Part shown: positions 49,701 to 61,963 of the stretch, piece after piece | Layout: each line of letters opens with the position of its first letter | Position numbering within the stretch: the stretch's first letter is position 1 | NCBI RefSeq assembly: GCF_014898815.1 | Contig: NW_026515450.1 | Span: forward strand, 434,001-498,000 | Direction of reading: 5' to 3' | Length of the DNA: 64,000 bases | From: Panonychus citri | Lineage: Eukaryota; Arthropoda; Arachnida; Trombidiformes; Tetranychidae | Notes under the pieces: model-generated | Database searches by the model: none | Told to the model about the DNA's origin: nothing | What the model saw: the letters and a program-made list of their open reading frames with translations, nothing else | Position numbers and translations under genes: made by a program

Positions 49701-52700
49701 ATTGAATTTCATCCCGAGGGTGGACAGAAATAGTCTCATGATGATACTAAAGGTAATGCAATTGGCTCTAAAGTATATTTAAAAACTCTGAATAAATTTC
49801 AATTCTTGGCATTTCGCAATCACAATGAGGTTATCTTCATCTCCTATCGGAATAGCCTCGATTGTGAAATTAAACCTTTCGCAATTGTCCAGCTTGATTT
49901 GCATTTAATTTGCTGTTTAATTGCAACCATGACCTTGGTTAATACAATATGAGTTTAATTTTCTGTCACAAAAAGTAAATAACATGACACTGAATCAAAT
50001 TTGCAATTTTCATGAGATTTTTAATTCATTATCAACAGATTATATCATGAAAAAAAACATCATTAAAATTGCATCAAACTTGATTTGATTATTTTACAAA
50101 TAAACAAAAATGATAAAATATTAATGAATAAAAGTAATTAAACTCTCATTGAATATATTAAAGCTCAACTACTCAATTGGCTTATTCACTCAGAATTTTG
50201 ATACATTACTGTCATGAGAACCGGAAACAGTTCTGCAAGAATTCATATCGCAAATGAATGATATTAAATTTCCCTCCAGGTAAGAAAAAAACTCCAATCC
50301 CTGGGAATAAATTAATCTCATCACTTGAAATGAACTCTAATAGATGGCGTAACCGATCATTCTGCAAAAAAAAGTTCTAATTCTAATGTTGCAATTGTGA
50401 ATCTGAGCATGATAATATTAGAATCATGAGCACCATGGTTAATGTACAATTACTGTGGTAATTTATTTATATTTCATAACTAATCAACTTTTTGTAACAC
50501 GATGACAATGTTGTAAAAACATCGCTATTATAAATCATTCATTTCCAAATCAATAAGTTCAACTGAATAAAAAGTTCCGAGGCAAAAAAGTTATTAGATT
50601 TTATGTGAAAAATTTCAATTTCAAATAAGATATTATCGAATCATGTTTGCTCCTTTCTTGTTCTCATTCATGATGATAATGAGTTGAAATCTGATGAAAA
50701 AATAACAATAATATCATCATGAAAGTTGAGAATTACTATTAAATCTCAAAGGTAATATTATCAAATCGGAAGTTGTAACAAAGACACTTGTTGAATGATA
50801 ATCTTGATTCAATCTATAATAATTACGACTACTTTGAACTTTCATCTATTAGTAACAGAAAAGTAAATATTAATCAACCATGGATTCAGTTTCATGACAA
50901 AAAACATGAATAGATTATCCCTTAGGTAAATAGGGATTTATGAGGTTTATCAAGGAAGAAATTATCAATGAAATTATCTCCATGAGATTACCTGCAAAAT
51001 CATCAATGAGAAAGGCAAATTGTTCAGCGGGTTCTTCAATCAAAGTAGCCTCAGTTAAAGGTATTCGTCCAACATTCTGAAAGTAATTAATATATAATAA
51101 CATTAAGAGAAAAGATTAATAACGATTAAGGTAAATTGGAAAAAGTTTTTCTTTTTCTTAATAACAATAATATTCTCAGTATTTTCTTTACCTCGACTAC
51201 ATTAAGTTTACCATTTGAAGCTCTTATGCAAAGTAAGATATGATTTGAGAAAAGGAAACATTGTCTGACCACTTCCTTATCACCTTTAAATGAGTTAATC
51301 CTTTTAATCACTTTAGGCACAGGTAAATGAAGGACACTTCCTTGACGGATAAAGACTTGATTAACATCAAGTAGGACATCACATCCACCAATGATAATCC
51401 TTTCAATGGCAAGGTTCTTACGGATATTTTCAGTCTCGGAGACTTCATCATGCATTTGCTGAGGAAAAAGAGAGAGAGACCAATCAAACAATAATCTCAA
51501 TAATAATCTTCGAAAATAATAATAACAATTACCCTTGATAACTCTTCCAGTTTACTCTTGGCATTTTCAAGGCTTTTCCTTTCGACATGATTATGTGGTG
51601 TATGAGCAAGTAATTCGTGTAGAGTGATAATATATCGAGGAACCTAAATGAAGAAGGAAAAATTTTCTATCTCAATCTATTGTGTTCCATTTGTAATTTT
51701 ACATATTCCATCAGGTAAATTGTCTTACCTGGTGCATTGGGTACGTTAGAAATGTTTCCAATGTTCGGTTGGCGATCACTGGCTTCTCCTCTAATCGCTT
51801 TAATAAGGTCGCAAATTTTTCCTTCGCCTTACATTCAGCAAGAACTTGCAATGAGAAATGATGATTTCTAACATATTCCTGGTAAATGCATAACATGGGC
51901 AACAGCATATCAAACAAATCTCCTATTCCCGTTGGTTTAAATTGTCAACAATTTGCAAATCATAACAAATGTATTGATGGTTTTGTTTTTCGCAATTAAA
52001 AGTCATAATGTGTGATAAAAGTGAATTTCAATTTGCAAACCAATGTTTTTTTTGTTTCATGATAAATAAGTGAATGAGTGAGTTTTCAATCATTAAATTG
52101 TTTGTAATTGATTGAGAGATTCAGATGATTAAAATAATCACCAAGGCAAAAAAGTGCAAACAAAAAGTTCAATTGATTGATTTAGTTTTTTTTTTCGTTT
52201 CGTTTGTTGTGAATTTTTTTTTGTTTGATTATGTTGCAAGTAATCAAATTGTAAATCAATCGCAAATTAATCAACAAATTAAGGTGACAAACAAAAATTA
52301 AAAGTCCAGGTAAGATGATGGTCAATATTTGCGAAGGTTTTGTTTTAATTGGTCAGTTTCGAGTTGGTTTCAAAATGTTGTTTTCGAGTCAAAATAAGTT
52401 CAGATCAAAGTTTTACCAGCATTGAGAATATGAATTGTGTTAAAAGTGTATGTGTGTGTGTGTTTGAGTGTTTGTGTGAGTGTTTTTCGATGCAAATGTT
52501 CAATGTCGATAGGGAATCGGGTTAGGGGATAAAAGAAAAGAAAGAAAAAACAAGACAAGAAGAAAGTGCCCAGAAAAAATAGCAAAAAAAAGGGAAACGG
52601 AAACAAATGTTCAAAGTTTTGTTTTCGTTTCGAAAAAGTTTTGTTTTCATTTAGTTGTTGGTGTTTTTTTTGTTGTTTTTCACCGACAAAAATCAATCAG

Positions 52701-55700
52701 AAAATGAATCAATTTTTTTTCGATAAGATTATTGAATGATAATCAATTTTATCATCAAGGTAGCATCATAATTTGATTGTAATCAAAGTGTATTATCAAA
52801 GTGTGAGAAAAAAATTTGTCAAGATTCAAAGTCATATGGGTCAGCAATTGGTCATCGGAATAAAAAGAGAGTAGAAAAGAGAAAGAGAGAGAGAAAGCAG
52901 AAGCGGGGAAAAAAGGTAAAGTGGAAGAGGAAATTATATATTCGGACAGGAAGTAGAAATATTTGTAAAGGTAACGGAAGTTGCAGGTAAATTCAATTTC
53001 GTTGGATAAATGGACCGGCAAGTAGAAAGCGAAAGGTAAAAGATGCAAATGCATTAGAAGAGTAAAGAAATGAAGAAAGAAAGACGAAAAGAAAGTAAAA
53101 ACCAATGGTTAATAACGGCAACTAATACATGGGTCAGGCCGTTTCGATCACGAAAGTGACCTGAAGCGCTAAAGGTTTACAAGGTTCACACTACCAAACT
53201 ATTATTAGGAAACTTTTCGGTTTCGCTAAAACTATTATATTGTATTAATAGTAGAAATGGAATTTTGATTTTGAAGTGACAAAGTTTTTTTTCATAATTC
53301 CAAGGTAACTATTCATATTTATTAATAACTGATTGTGATTAATGAAAATTTGATTAATTTGTTTACTGATTTAATGGTCAGTTGCTCACCTAATACTAAG
53401 GTTGGCCAGGATTCCATGCGAGCGGTCAAACCTTTAAGAAAAATTTGATGTAAAAACATGATTGTTTCACTATTCAAGAAGATTGAATTCAATTCATCAT
53501 GAGAACAGGGTGGTTTCTGTGAGGATGCTGCCATTTTCAGGGGACGAAGGAAACATGAGACTAAAAGTTGAAGCTGTTCAACATATTCCTCTTCAGCTTC
53601 AACCATACGAAAGACCAAACTGATCAGTAGAAAAAAAATTACCCCAAAGTTTTAAGAGTTTGAATAAGAACTTTTTTGTTTTTCTTTTTCAATATTCGTT
53701 TGAAACTTACCTGTTACGTTTTCTCATATTTTCTGCATGAGGTGAGTTAATATACTCTTCGACTATTTGTTTCCATCGACGTCGACATAACCAACCACGG
53801 AAGAACGATTGAACTTTTTTGATCTTTTTCACCTCTTCCGATTCATCGTCGTTCTCAATTGAATTACACCTTTTGTAAGGTGTAAGTTTCCACTCCTTCT
53901 TCAGGGAACAGAGCTGTTTACGGTGGGTGAAAAACTTTAGACCATCAAATTAAAACAATCAACAAAAAGAAAAGAAGAAAATGAAAAGGTAAATTGTCAA
54001 CAATTAGGATTAAAACACAATTAGAAAATAATTGAGAAAATATAAGTCGAAATCCGATTGGAAATCAACAACTAAATCTACCAGAAGATGTCACTTAAGT
54101 TTCTAAATGTACAATAATAGAATCAGATGAAACAAAAAAACTACTCAATTCAAACTAATATCATGAATTTCCTCATGACAGAATCATGAAGACAATTGAG
54201 ACACAGAGGAAAAAGTAAACATACCGAGAGGTAATAATAGATAATATCAAGAACTTTTATTGGTAAGGGAAAAAGAGATGAGTTGAAATCGTGGAGAGAA
54301 AAAAAAAGTTTATATTTCATGAGATTTACTCAGAACTTTTTTTTAAGCTTCGATTTTAATGATTCCTTTCATAAATGTCTTTCATTTTTTTTCTCATTCC
54401 ATGAGAAAAGATTAAATTGATTGTGTCAGAAAGAAAATGAAAACTATTATAATAAGATAACAAAGAAAAAGAAAAAAAAATCTGAACAAATTTGAATATT
54501 CCAAGTAAAGAAGGAACAATTTGAAAAGTTCATAAATGAAACTCAACGAATCTCTTGTCGAAGGGAAAAAGTAACGGTTATTAGGATTTTCACTTGCTTG
54601 TTTGCATTAATATCTTGATGGTGGTTTTTGCTGGAGTGTTGGAGTGAAAGGATGAGTAGGGTTGGTTTCAGGGAGAAAAGTTCTTACCTCAGCTCGTAAC
54701 TTTTTTATCTCGATCGTAAGCTCTTCACATTGTTGAGTATAATGAGATTTAGCGGTTTTCTCAGTTTCAACGATTTGGACTAAATGTAAATGTTTCTGTT
54801 CTAATTCCTCCTTGAGAAGAAGCATTTTACTGAAACTGTTTACCGAAAAGATATTTACAGAATTTCCATCCATCAGGGTGAGATAAATGAAGAAGAAAAA
54901 TGATATTGGAAGAAGAGAATTATTTTTTCTCATATAAATTCATGTAAGTTCATGTTCATCCCATTGAACAAAAAGGAAGTAAAAAAAAAGATAGAAAAAC
55001 AAATAGGCAAGAACGAAAGAGAAAACGAAAACTGAATAATAACTCAGGTGAAAATTCATTTTCCATTTTTTTCTCCCCTGAAAAAAGAGACTTCATGATG
55101 TTGATGATAAAATGGTAACAATATATAATATCTTCAATAGGCTGGAATTTGTTTCATGGTGATTATCATGACACTGAGGAAATAAAATTCTGTGGTTTCT
55201 TTTACCTTATTCACGCGAAACAATTGTTTCTTTTTCTTTCGAAAAGATTTTTTTTCAGATTCTTACAGAACTTTCTAAGTTTTTTCACCTTAACCAGCAT
55301 TCTCTTTGTTCAATCACTCAAATTTCACTCTTACAATTGAGTAAAATATCATTCCTTTCATGGTGATGATGAAGATGCAAAGAAATTCAAATTTTTCGTG
55401 TAGCCTTCATTTTACAAGCTCATTGTCATCAATAATTCTGGAAATTCTGGTTACCCTGACTAACTGAATAACTTTTTCATTCTAATGAACTTTCATCACG
55501 AATCATGATTATTCAAACTGTCCACAGGTAACTATTATTATCATATCTCTTATGAATATATATCATAATTTAGATATATTTATTGTAAATGTTTGATTTT
55601 GTATATTTCTTGTTGATTGTTGCCATTTAAAAACATCATCAACTGTTGGATAATTTAATTATTCAATAATAAACATGATAATATTTACTCACCTTGCAAT

Positions 55701-55799
55701 ATCAATACAATGAACCCAGGAATTACATTCAGATTCAGTTTCTGATTTAAATTCATATTGTTTTGATCCTTCCTTGGGAAAGCTAATTGTAAACATATG
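37671..55799 (-). CDS. RASGRF: Ras-specific guanine nucleotide-releasing factor (RasGRF1/2 ortholog), 5' end missing
   Basis: Calcium/calmodulin-regulated exchange factor that activates Ras and, through its DH domain, Rac. Exons from 5' to 3' on the minus strand: 55693-55799 (end of PH1), 54688-54835 (coiled coil, HLVQIVETEKTAKS), 53711-53913 (IQ motif, VQSFFRGWLCRRRWKQ), 53390-53619, 51729-51922 and 51533-51643 (DH), 51192-51458 (DH end, MHDEVSETENIRKNLAIER, into PH2), 50992-51076, 46895-47088 (PH2 end, EKAAWTSDISQ), 45290-45372, 44515-45179 (REM, RFLSIDFLNTFLLTYRVF), 41416-41633, 39774-41042 (Ser-rich linker ending ASAFAVATA), 38693-39670 (RasGEF, YLGMYLTDLSFIEEGTPNF) and 37671-37910. All phases agree: 4,992 nt, 1,663 residues. 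The linker is longer than in vertebrates. The first half of PH1 and the start codon were not found. Confidence 0.93.
42410..42456. repeat. (GA)n microsatellite
   Basis: An uninterrupted GA run of about 47 bases in the RasGRF intron between exons 41416-41633 and 44515-45179. Confidence 0.95.
43251..43304. repeat. (TC)n microsatellite
   Basis: An uninterrupted run of about 54 bases in the same RasGRF intron, directly preceded by an (AAT)n stretch. It lies 0.8 kb from the complementary GA run, so the two could pair as an inverted repeat. Confidence 0.95.
44055..44111 (-). CDS. Candidate optional 57-nt RasGRF exon
   Basis: Lies between the REM exon (44515-45179) and the 41416-41633 exon. Its 5' end takes two bases to complete the phase-1 codon left by the REM exon, and it leaves phase 1 again, exactly what the next exon accepts. 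It can therefore be included or skipped without changing frame. The encoded peptide (EITFVMRKQQRDAEISTK) is charged and coding-like, and the donor is GTAAG. The acceptor has a poor pyrimidine tract, as in many regulated exons. Confidence 0.4.
46732..46779. repeat. (GA)n/(GT)n compound microsatellite
   Basis: A GA run, then a GT run, then a longer GA run, in the RasGRF intron just downstream of exon 46895-47088. Confidence 0.85.
48962..49082 (+). repeat. Diverged dispersed repeat, copy 1
   Basis: Shares an ordered series of blocks with 49800-49953: CAATTCTTG, then GCAATC, then ATGAGGTTATCTT and ATCTCCT, then GAAATT, TTTGCATT and ACCTTGGTT-like words, with small gaps. Both copies are in the same orientation inside one RasGRF intron. 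No coding or known element is recognised. Confidence 0.55.
49800..49953 (+). repeat. Diverged dispersed repeat, copy 2
   Basis: Partner of 48962-49082, about 0.84 kb away. Similarity is patchy but collinear over about 120-150 bases, so it looks like an old local duplication or two copies of a short interspersed element. Confidence 0.55.
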
Positions 55800-56799
55800 C
55801 TAATCATGTTCAGGAGATAATGATGAATCATTGGAATCCCATGTAACAGGAAAACAGAGGTGATAATTTATGGTGAAAAAAAAGCAACAGAATTGGATAA
55901 AAATTCAGGAGATGAAATTTATGTTAGTTTTTGATTGAATTTTTAAAAAGTTTGTTTTTCTCCCTCATGTTTTCATTTATTATATTTGATCAATGAGACT
56001 GAACTTTTTTTATCATGTAAATGAATTTATCTTTTTCCTTAACATACTTTATATATCTTGATCATCAATTAAACAAGGTCAACCTGATCAAGTGTCCACT
56101 CAGATTATTGAACCCTGCTGACCCTTTCGCTTCATGGTGTTAATAATTTCATGTAATATCATTTGAAATGGGAAAACTTTCAAATCTGAATCTGAAATTT
56201 CCCATGTCCAATATTTACTTTGTATCCACATAAATACAACCGATTAAGTTGTATCAATATAATTTCATTTCAATTGCATGAATCATGATAGTTTCATTGA
56301 GATAAAATCAATCAACTTACCATGATGATGCTAATATAAAGTTCAGAATTAGTTGAACTTTTGATAATATGAAAAGTTGAGAAAATATTCAAAATCAATT
56401 GAAACTATTACCAATCAATTATTTGTTATAACTGTTAATGTGAATACATAGTTAGGCAAAGTTCAGGGAATTTGATTAAAATTTATGGTGAAAATATGAA
56501 TATAATCTTGTTAATCAGAATTAAATTATTTTCCATTAAAAATGGTTTGATTTTTAATCTTGTATATTAATTAGTAAAAAAGTTTAATCATTTAATCAGC
56601 ATAATCGTAGTACCTTGTATATTATATATAAATTTAATCAACTTCATCATTTAAACATGTTGGTGATTCTGATTTACATGGTAAATGGCAAAAATTAAGA
56701 GGAATTAACTGATTCTCATATTGAACTTATCATGAAAATGAATGTTGCTAGTAAACTTTTCGTGACTAGATTATAAAAGCTAATAGTTGTATACCTTGA

Positions 56800-56832
<33 letters not shown>

Positions 56833-58670
56833 GGAGTTCTGGTGAAGGATGTGAAAAGTGATAAGGGGAGAGATGGAGAGATGAACAGGAAGAAAAATAG
56901 AAAAAGGAAATTCGGGTGAACTTTTCCTCTTCCTTCCCTACCCACTTTGCTCTCTCCTCTTCGAACCTTTTCCTCTGAACTTGCTGATCTCTTTTCTTCT
57001 GAATTTTAGACTCAACAGATAAAAGTTCAGTTCCAATCCTCATGTTCCCCATCTGAAACCTATGTAATTACATGCCAAAGGGAATATCGCTTATGATAGA
57101 TCGCAAAGAAAAATTTCATTTGCTCTTTCTTTTCATTTGTTGTATTTAACATTGCGATGGTAAACTAAATCTCATCCGAGAAAATTTCCAGCTCTCTTTC
57201 TCTCTCTCTCTCTCTCTCCCTGATCTCATGATGATTGGAAAGAGAATAGATTTCATGGAATCAATGATGTTCGAGAAAACCTAGAATTGTTTATCTCTTC
57301 ATCATCAAGATCATCAGCATCATCATACTATATCTATTTACTATGATAGATTTATGGAAAAAGTGGTTTCAAGTTGATTCCAACGATAATGGAACTTTAG
57401 AGAAAGAAAGACAAAAATTCCCCAAACTTAATATCATGAATTCTTCATGAGTAAAAACATGGAACCAGAACCTTTCCATCTCTCTTTAAGAGATATACTC
57501 GAAATCCAATTTCAAGTTGATATTATTATCTTTCAATTCACTATCAGGTCAAAATGATCAGGGTGATTTTCAAGATAGTCTCTCTGAATCAGAAATAGAA
57601 ATCATTTCTTTCATTTGATATATGAAATTAAGTAAATTGGTTACATCTGATGAATTGAAATCGTTTATGATAATCATCATATAATGATAACCATTTCCAG
57701 TATTAGATAAAAATTGTTCATGATAATAATCATATCATGCAATGTATATTCAAATTCATGATAATTCATTGCTCAACATTAGCCAGATCATGAAGAAAAT
57801 AATTTAAGAGTCAAAAGATGACGAAGAAAAGTTTCTAACTTTTTCTATTCTTTATATTTATTTATATATCATGTTTCATGATGATCATCATGAAGTGAAC
57901 AATGAAAAGGAGTGTCAATGTCATGATGAGAATAAGTTCACCCGAGATAATATATAAAGTCAGAATAGAAAATGAAATTTTAGAGAAATAAAATTTTCTT
58001 TTCTCTTGATGTTCCAGAATTTTTTTCTTCCAAAATTCTGAAATAATATTGTTCTCCTCTTTTGTTCACCAACCAAATCTTGGTGAACATGATAACCAAT
58101 GGTTCTGGATATCATCATCATCATCATCATCATCATGATTATTACACGAAAGTATTATTATTATCGTTATTATTATTATCGGGTAGATTTGTTTTCTCAT
58201 TGTTGTTTCAGGTTATATCCAGAGGGAATCCTTGTTTTCCAGGTAAGATGAGGATGGTGAACAAGGTGTATCAAGACTTGAGGGTGGAAAAAGGTAATAA
58301 GATGAAAGAGTAAAGATAAATGTTGATAAGAGGTTTTCTCATCTTTTACCTGAATTTTCATTGATTCACATTGGGATTAATACACTTGAGTGTCTCTCTC
58401 TCTCTCCTTCTCTTCCATTTGATCATCATTATCATCATTACACTTTTAACTTTACCTTCACCAACCTTCCTATTCACTTATCATCATTATCCTATTATCT
58501 TATTTATCACCATTGAGCAACTTTATTGTTCATTTTTTATCATATTTACTGATAACATAATTTCAATCTTTACTATGATCATTTTTTATCATCTTTATCA
58601 TCAATTTTTGTCTCCATCTAAATCAATAAGTAACACGACTTATCATCAACATGATCATCATTTATTATTT

Positions 58671-58673
<3 letters not shown>

Positions 58674-58730
<57 letters not shown>
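58674..58730. repeat. (GA)n microsatellite
   Basis: An uninterrupted run of about 57 bases. It creates an artificial Arg-Glu repeat frame. Confidence 0.95.
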
Positions 58731-58735
<5 letters not shown>

Positions 58736-59573
58736 TTCTACTTCATCTTTCTGTTTCACTGAATTTCATCCTTTCTGAAAGTAAATTAAATTCATTATGA
58801 GCTTAACCATGTTTGCGAAAAACTCATGCACTGAATCAAAATAAAGTAATATCAAGTAATATCAATGATAGAATTTGAGATATTTTCTCTCTCTCTCTCT
58901 CTCTCTCTCTTCGTTTTCATTTTCTTCTTGATGAAATAATTTCCAGGTAAAAATAATAAAAGATTTCAACTATTCAATCTTTTTAAGAGAAAATATCAAA
59001 AAAAGTTAATTCCAAATTCAGAGAAGAGATACTTTTACTCTTTCTACTTTTCTATCTTATAAATTGATATTATTTCCAATATAATCTTACATTTTCATTC
59101 TTATCATCATCTTCATGGTTGAGTTAATTTCTATCATGAAATGAATAATAAATAAAATCAAGATGATGGTGGAAATGAGAGTAGGAAACATACGCCAATG
59201 TGATAAAAGGCTTACGACTTTTAAATATTCATCGTTATTCAATTTCCACAATTTTAACATGATGCAAATTCATGAAAACATAATCATCACCCTTTGTCTC
59301 ATTAATAATGTTATTAAGTTCAAATTGTCTTTAATCATTGAACAATATGATACATAGAAATTTAAATTACACAATCAGGTAATTAAATTAATATGGAAAA
59401 GAAAAAAAAGTTAATCACATTAAAAGAATAGAAAAAAAACTTTTCTTTCTCAAAATGTTCTAACGACTTGTCAATGGTACAATCAACTGATTAATATAAA
59501 CAGTTTGATTACTGATGGTTGTTTATCGATCATTTGAACAATTAACTCGAGGTAACAATTAATTTCCAAACTG

Positions 59574-59586
59574 TGTCGCCATCTTG
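59574..59586. promoter_or_regulatory. YY1-like site (complement CAAGATGGCGAC)
   Basis: The minus strand reads CAAGATGGCGAC, close to the YY1 consensus AAGATGGCGGC, which in animals often sits just downstream of a transcription start and points along the transcript. It is a rare GC-rich spot in this region. In this orientation it would fit a minus-strand start such as a RasGRF promoter, but that is inference. Confidence 0.3.
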
Positions 59587-60162
59587 AGGTGAGAGGGAAA
59601 ATTTTCTACAAATTCGATTAACCCTTTTAATAATTAAAGGTGACCACTGATAGTGACCAGAATTATATGAGAATCATGATGTTGATGGTAAGAGATATTA
59701 TCTCATGAATAAGGTGAGAAAAGAAAAGGTAAAACTATTCATTCAATTTCATCTGTTTTTCTTATCAACTTTTCATATGCACTAGAAGATTAAAGGGATT
59801 CTAGGATTGTTTGTGATAATTTAATTATTACAATCAAGAAAAAGAAAGGAAAAAAGAAAGAGCGAAGTTGTAATATTGGTTATTCGATATGTTTTCTTCC
59901 AGAGTGAAAGTTATCATTTGTTATATTACATCTAGAGACAGGTAACTGTTGAATGCTACGTTTCTTTACCTTGAAAAAGGAAGAGAAAAAAGTTTTCTTT
60001 GGTTCCAATTCATCGAACCAGTGGAATAGTTGAACTTAAGATATTAGTTATTATTGAATTATCCTTGTCAATGTTGGATACACAAAGGTGGAGAGAGAGA
60101 GAGAGAGACAAGAGTAGAGATAAATTTCTGAAGTTAACCTTAGGAAGATGAAACTTTTTCTC

Positions 60163-60163
<1 letters not shown>

Positions 60164-60239
<76 letters not shown>
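60164..60239. repeat. (TC)n microsatellite
   Basis: An uninterrupted run of about 76 bases, one of the two longest in the window. Confidence 0.95.
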
Positions 60240-60242
<3 letters not shown>

Positions 60243-60984
60243 CAATGAAATTAGATTTGACAACAAAATACTTGAGGGTGAAAGATCAATGAGAGAGAAA
60301 GAGAGAGACAAAGTTCAGTGGTAAGTTAACTTTCAAGGTGGATATTGATATAAGATTGAAAAGTAATCCTCCCCCACCTTCAGTTATCATTAGTTACCTG
60401 AATAAATGTTATATCATATATACATTACCTGGATCATTTTGTTTCATATAAGCTGGAAAAAAAAAATAATATCTTCTTAATATTGTAAGTGATATGAAAT
60501 TGTTTCTCTCTTTCTCTCTTTGGGATTTCCAATGAATCAGCAGGGTGAATTCAATGGTAAGGTGATGGAGAAGAGCATCAAGATGAAAATATTATATGAG
60601 AAGGTGGAATAGAAAATGTTAAATTGTGTATAATATTAATAGAGAAATAAAGAAACAAAATCAACCATTTGATGGATTTATCATGTTTCCATCTAATGGC
60701 TTTTTCCTCATATTTATTCCCAGTGATATGATGTACTCTCAGTCTCTCCCACTCTGCTATTCTCTCAGCATTCAGTGATTGTCGCGAAAAAATAACAAAT
60801 TGCCCGAGGCAAATGACCGAATCTTTTTTCTTTCTTATCTTTATTATTATCTTTCTCTATCTAATCTATTCAATAACATTACTCATTAACTTATGAACTT
60901 TAAAGATAAACTCTTTCTACTTTTGTCTCTTACAAAATAATTCAGGGAATGATGATGAAATAATCAGATGGATAATCATAGTTA

Positions 60985-60987
<3 letters not shown>

Positions 60988-61042
<55 letters not shown>
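60988..61042. repeat. (TC)n microsatellite
   Basis: An uninterrupted run of about 55 bases, 0.75 kb from the previous one and in the same strand sense. Confidence 0.95.
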
Positions 61043-61049
<7 letters not shown>

Positions 61050-61880
61050 CATTTCATTATCATCATGTTGCAATTCATTTGAATTCTGTCACCTTGATAA
61101 TGACAATCAGCTAAATTGTTTCAATTAGAGTGTCAAAGTTAATGATTAATTGTCATGATAAAAGTTGATTGTCTATGTATTCATTTTATTGATTTTCACT
61201 AAATTAAATTGTTACTCTATCTTCATTTATTATCATCAGTTAATTTGGAATTAAATTTCATTACTATTTTTTTGTTACCTTTCTTTTTGTATTGTTAAAT
61301 TGTTGGTTAATTGTTCAAATGAAAATGCAATTAAATTTTCATTTGCATTTGTTGTTGTTGTTGAATAATGAAAATCAATTTAAATTAAACGAGTTGATTT
61401 AATATAAATATTTATCTCGAATAATTGTTAAAACCTGTTAATACAATCCTAATCAGGTAATATAAAGAATCATTGATTAACTAAACAGAGATAATCAATC
61501 AGGTAAATATTGAATATAATTTATCAGTATTATTAATATCATCTATCTATGACTGTTTACCTTGATATTTAGATGATCAAATTAAGTTTGATCAAATTAC
61601 TTATTCATCAGTGATTTAGATTAGTATACAAATTATTTTTGACCAATAAATTCAGTATCAATCATAATCAAACAGCAATAATAATAATAATAATATTATT
61701 ATTATTCAGAAAAGTTCAGGTAAGATGTTCATTCAACTGAATCAATTCAATTGTATTGGAATAGTTTTGTAATTGTACAAATAAATGTCCCTGGTATAAA
61801 ACAACAGGTAAATCAAGTGTAACAAAAGGTAAGAGTGGAAAACTTAATGATGAAGTGGCAAGATGGAGAGTGGAAAATGT

Positions 61881-61882
<2 letters not shown>

Positions 61883-61962
<80 letters not shown>
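61883..61962. repeat. (GA)n microsatellite
   Basis: An uninterrupted run of about 80 bases in the opposite strand sense to the two preceding (TC)n tracts. Confidence 0.95.

Positions 61963-61963
<1 letters not shown>

Noticed and set aside
56780..57052. Charged minus-strand frame (MGNMRIGTELLSVESKIQ...) as a first RasGRF exon
   Set aside because: It has an acceptor-like TTTCAG and a GTAGGG donor and could splice in phase, but it does not resemble the missing first half of the PH1 domain. Without transcript data I cannot support it.
58062..58313. Plus-strand frame with a run of eight histidines
   Set aside because: The histidines come from a (CAT)n microsatellite, and the rest shows no coding character.
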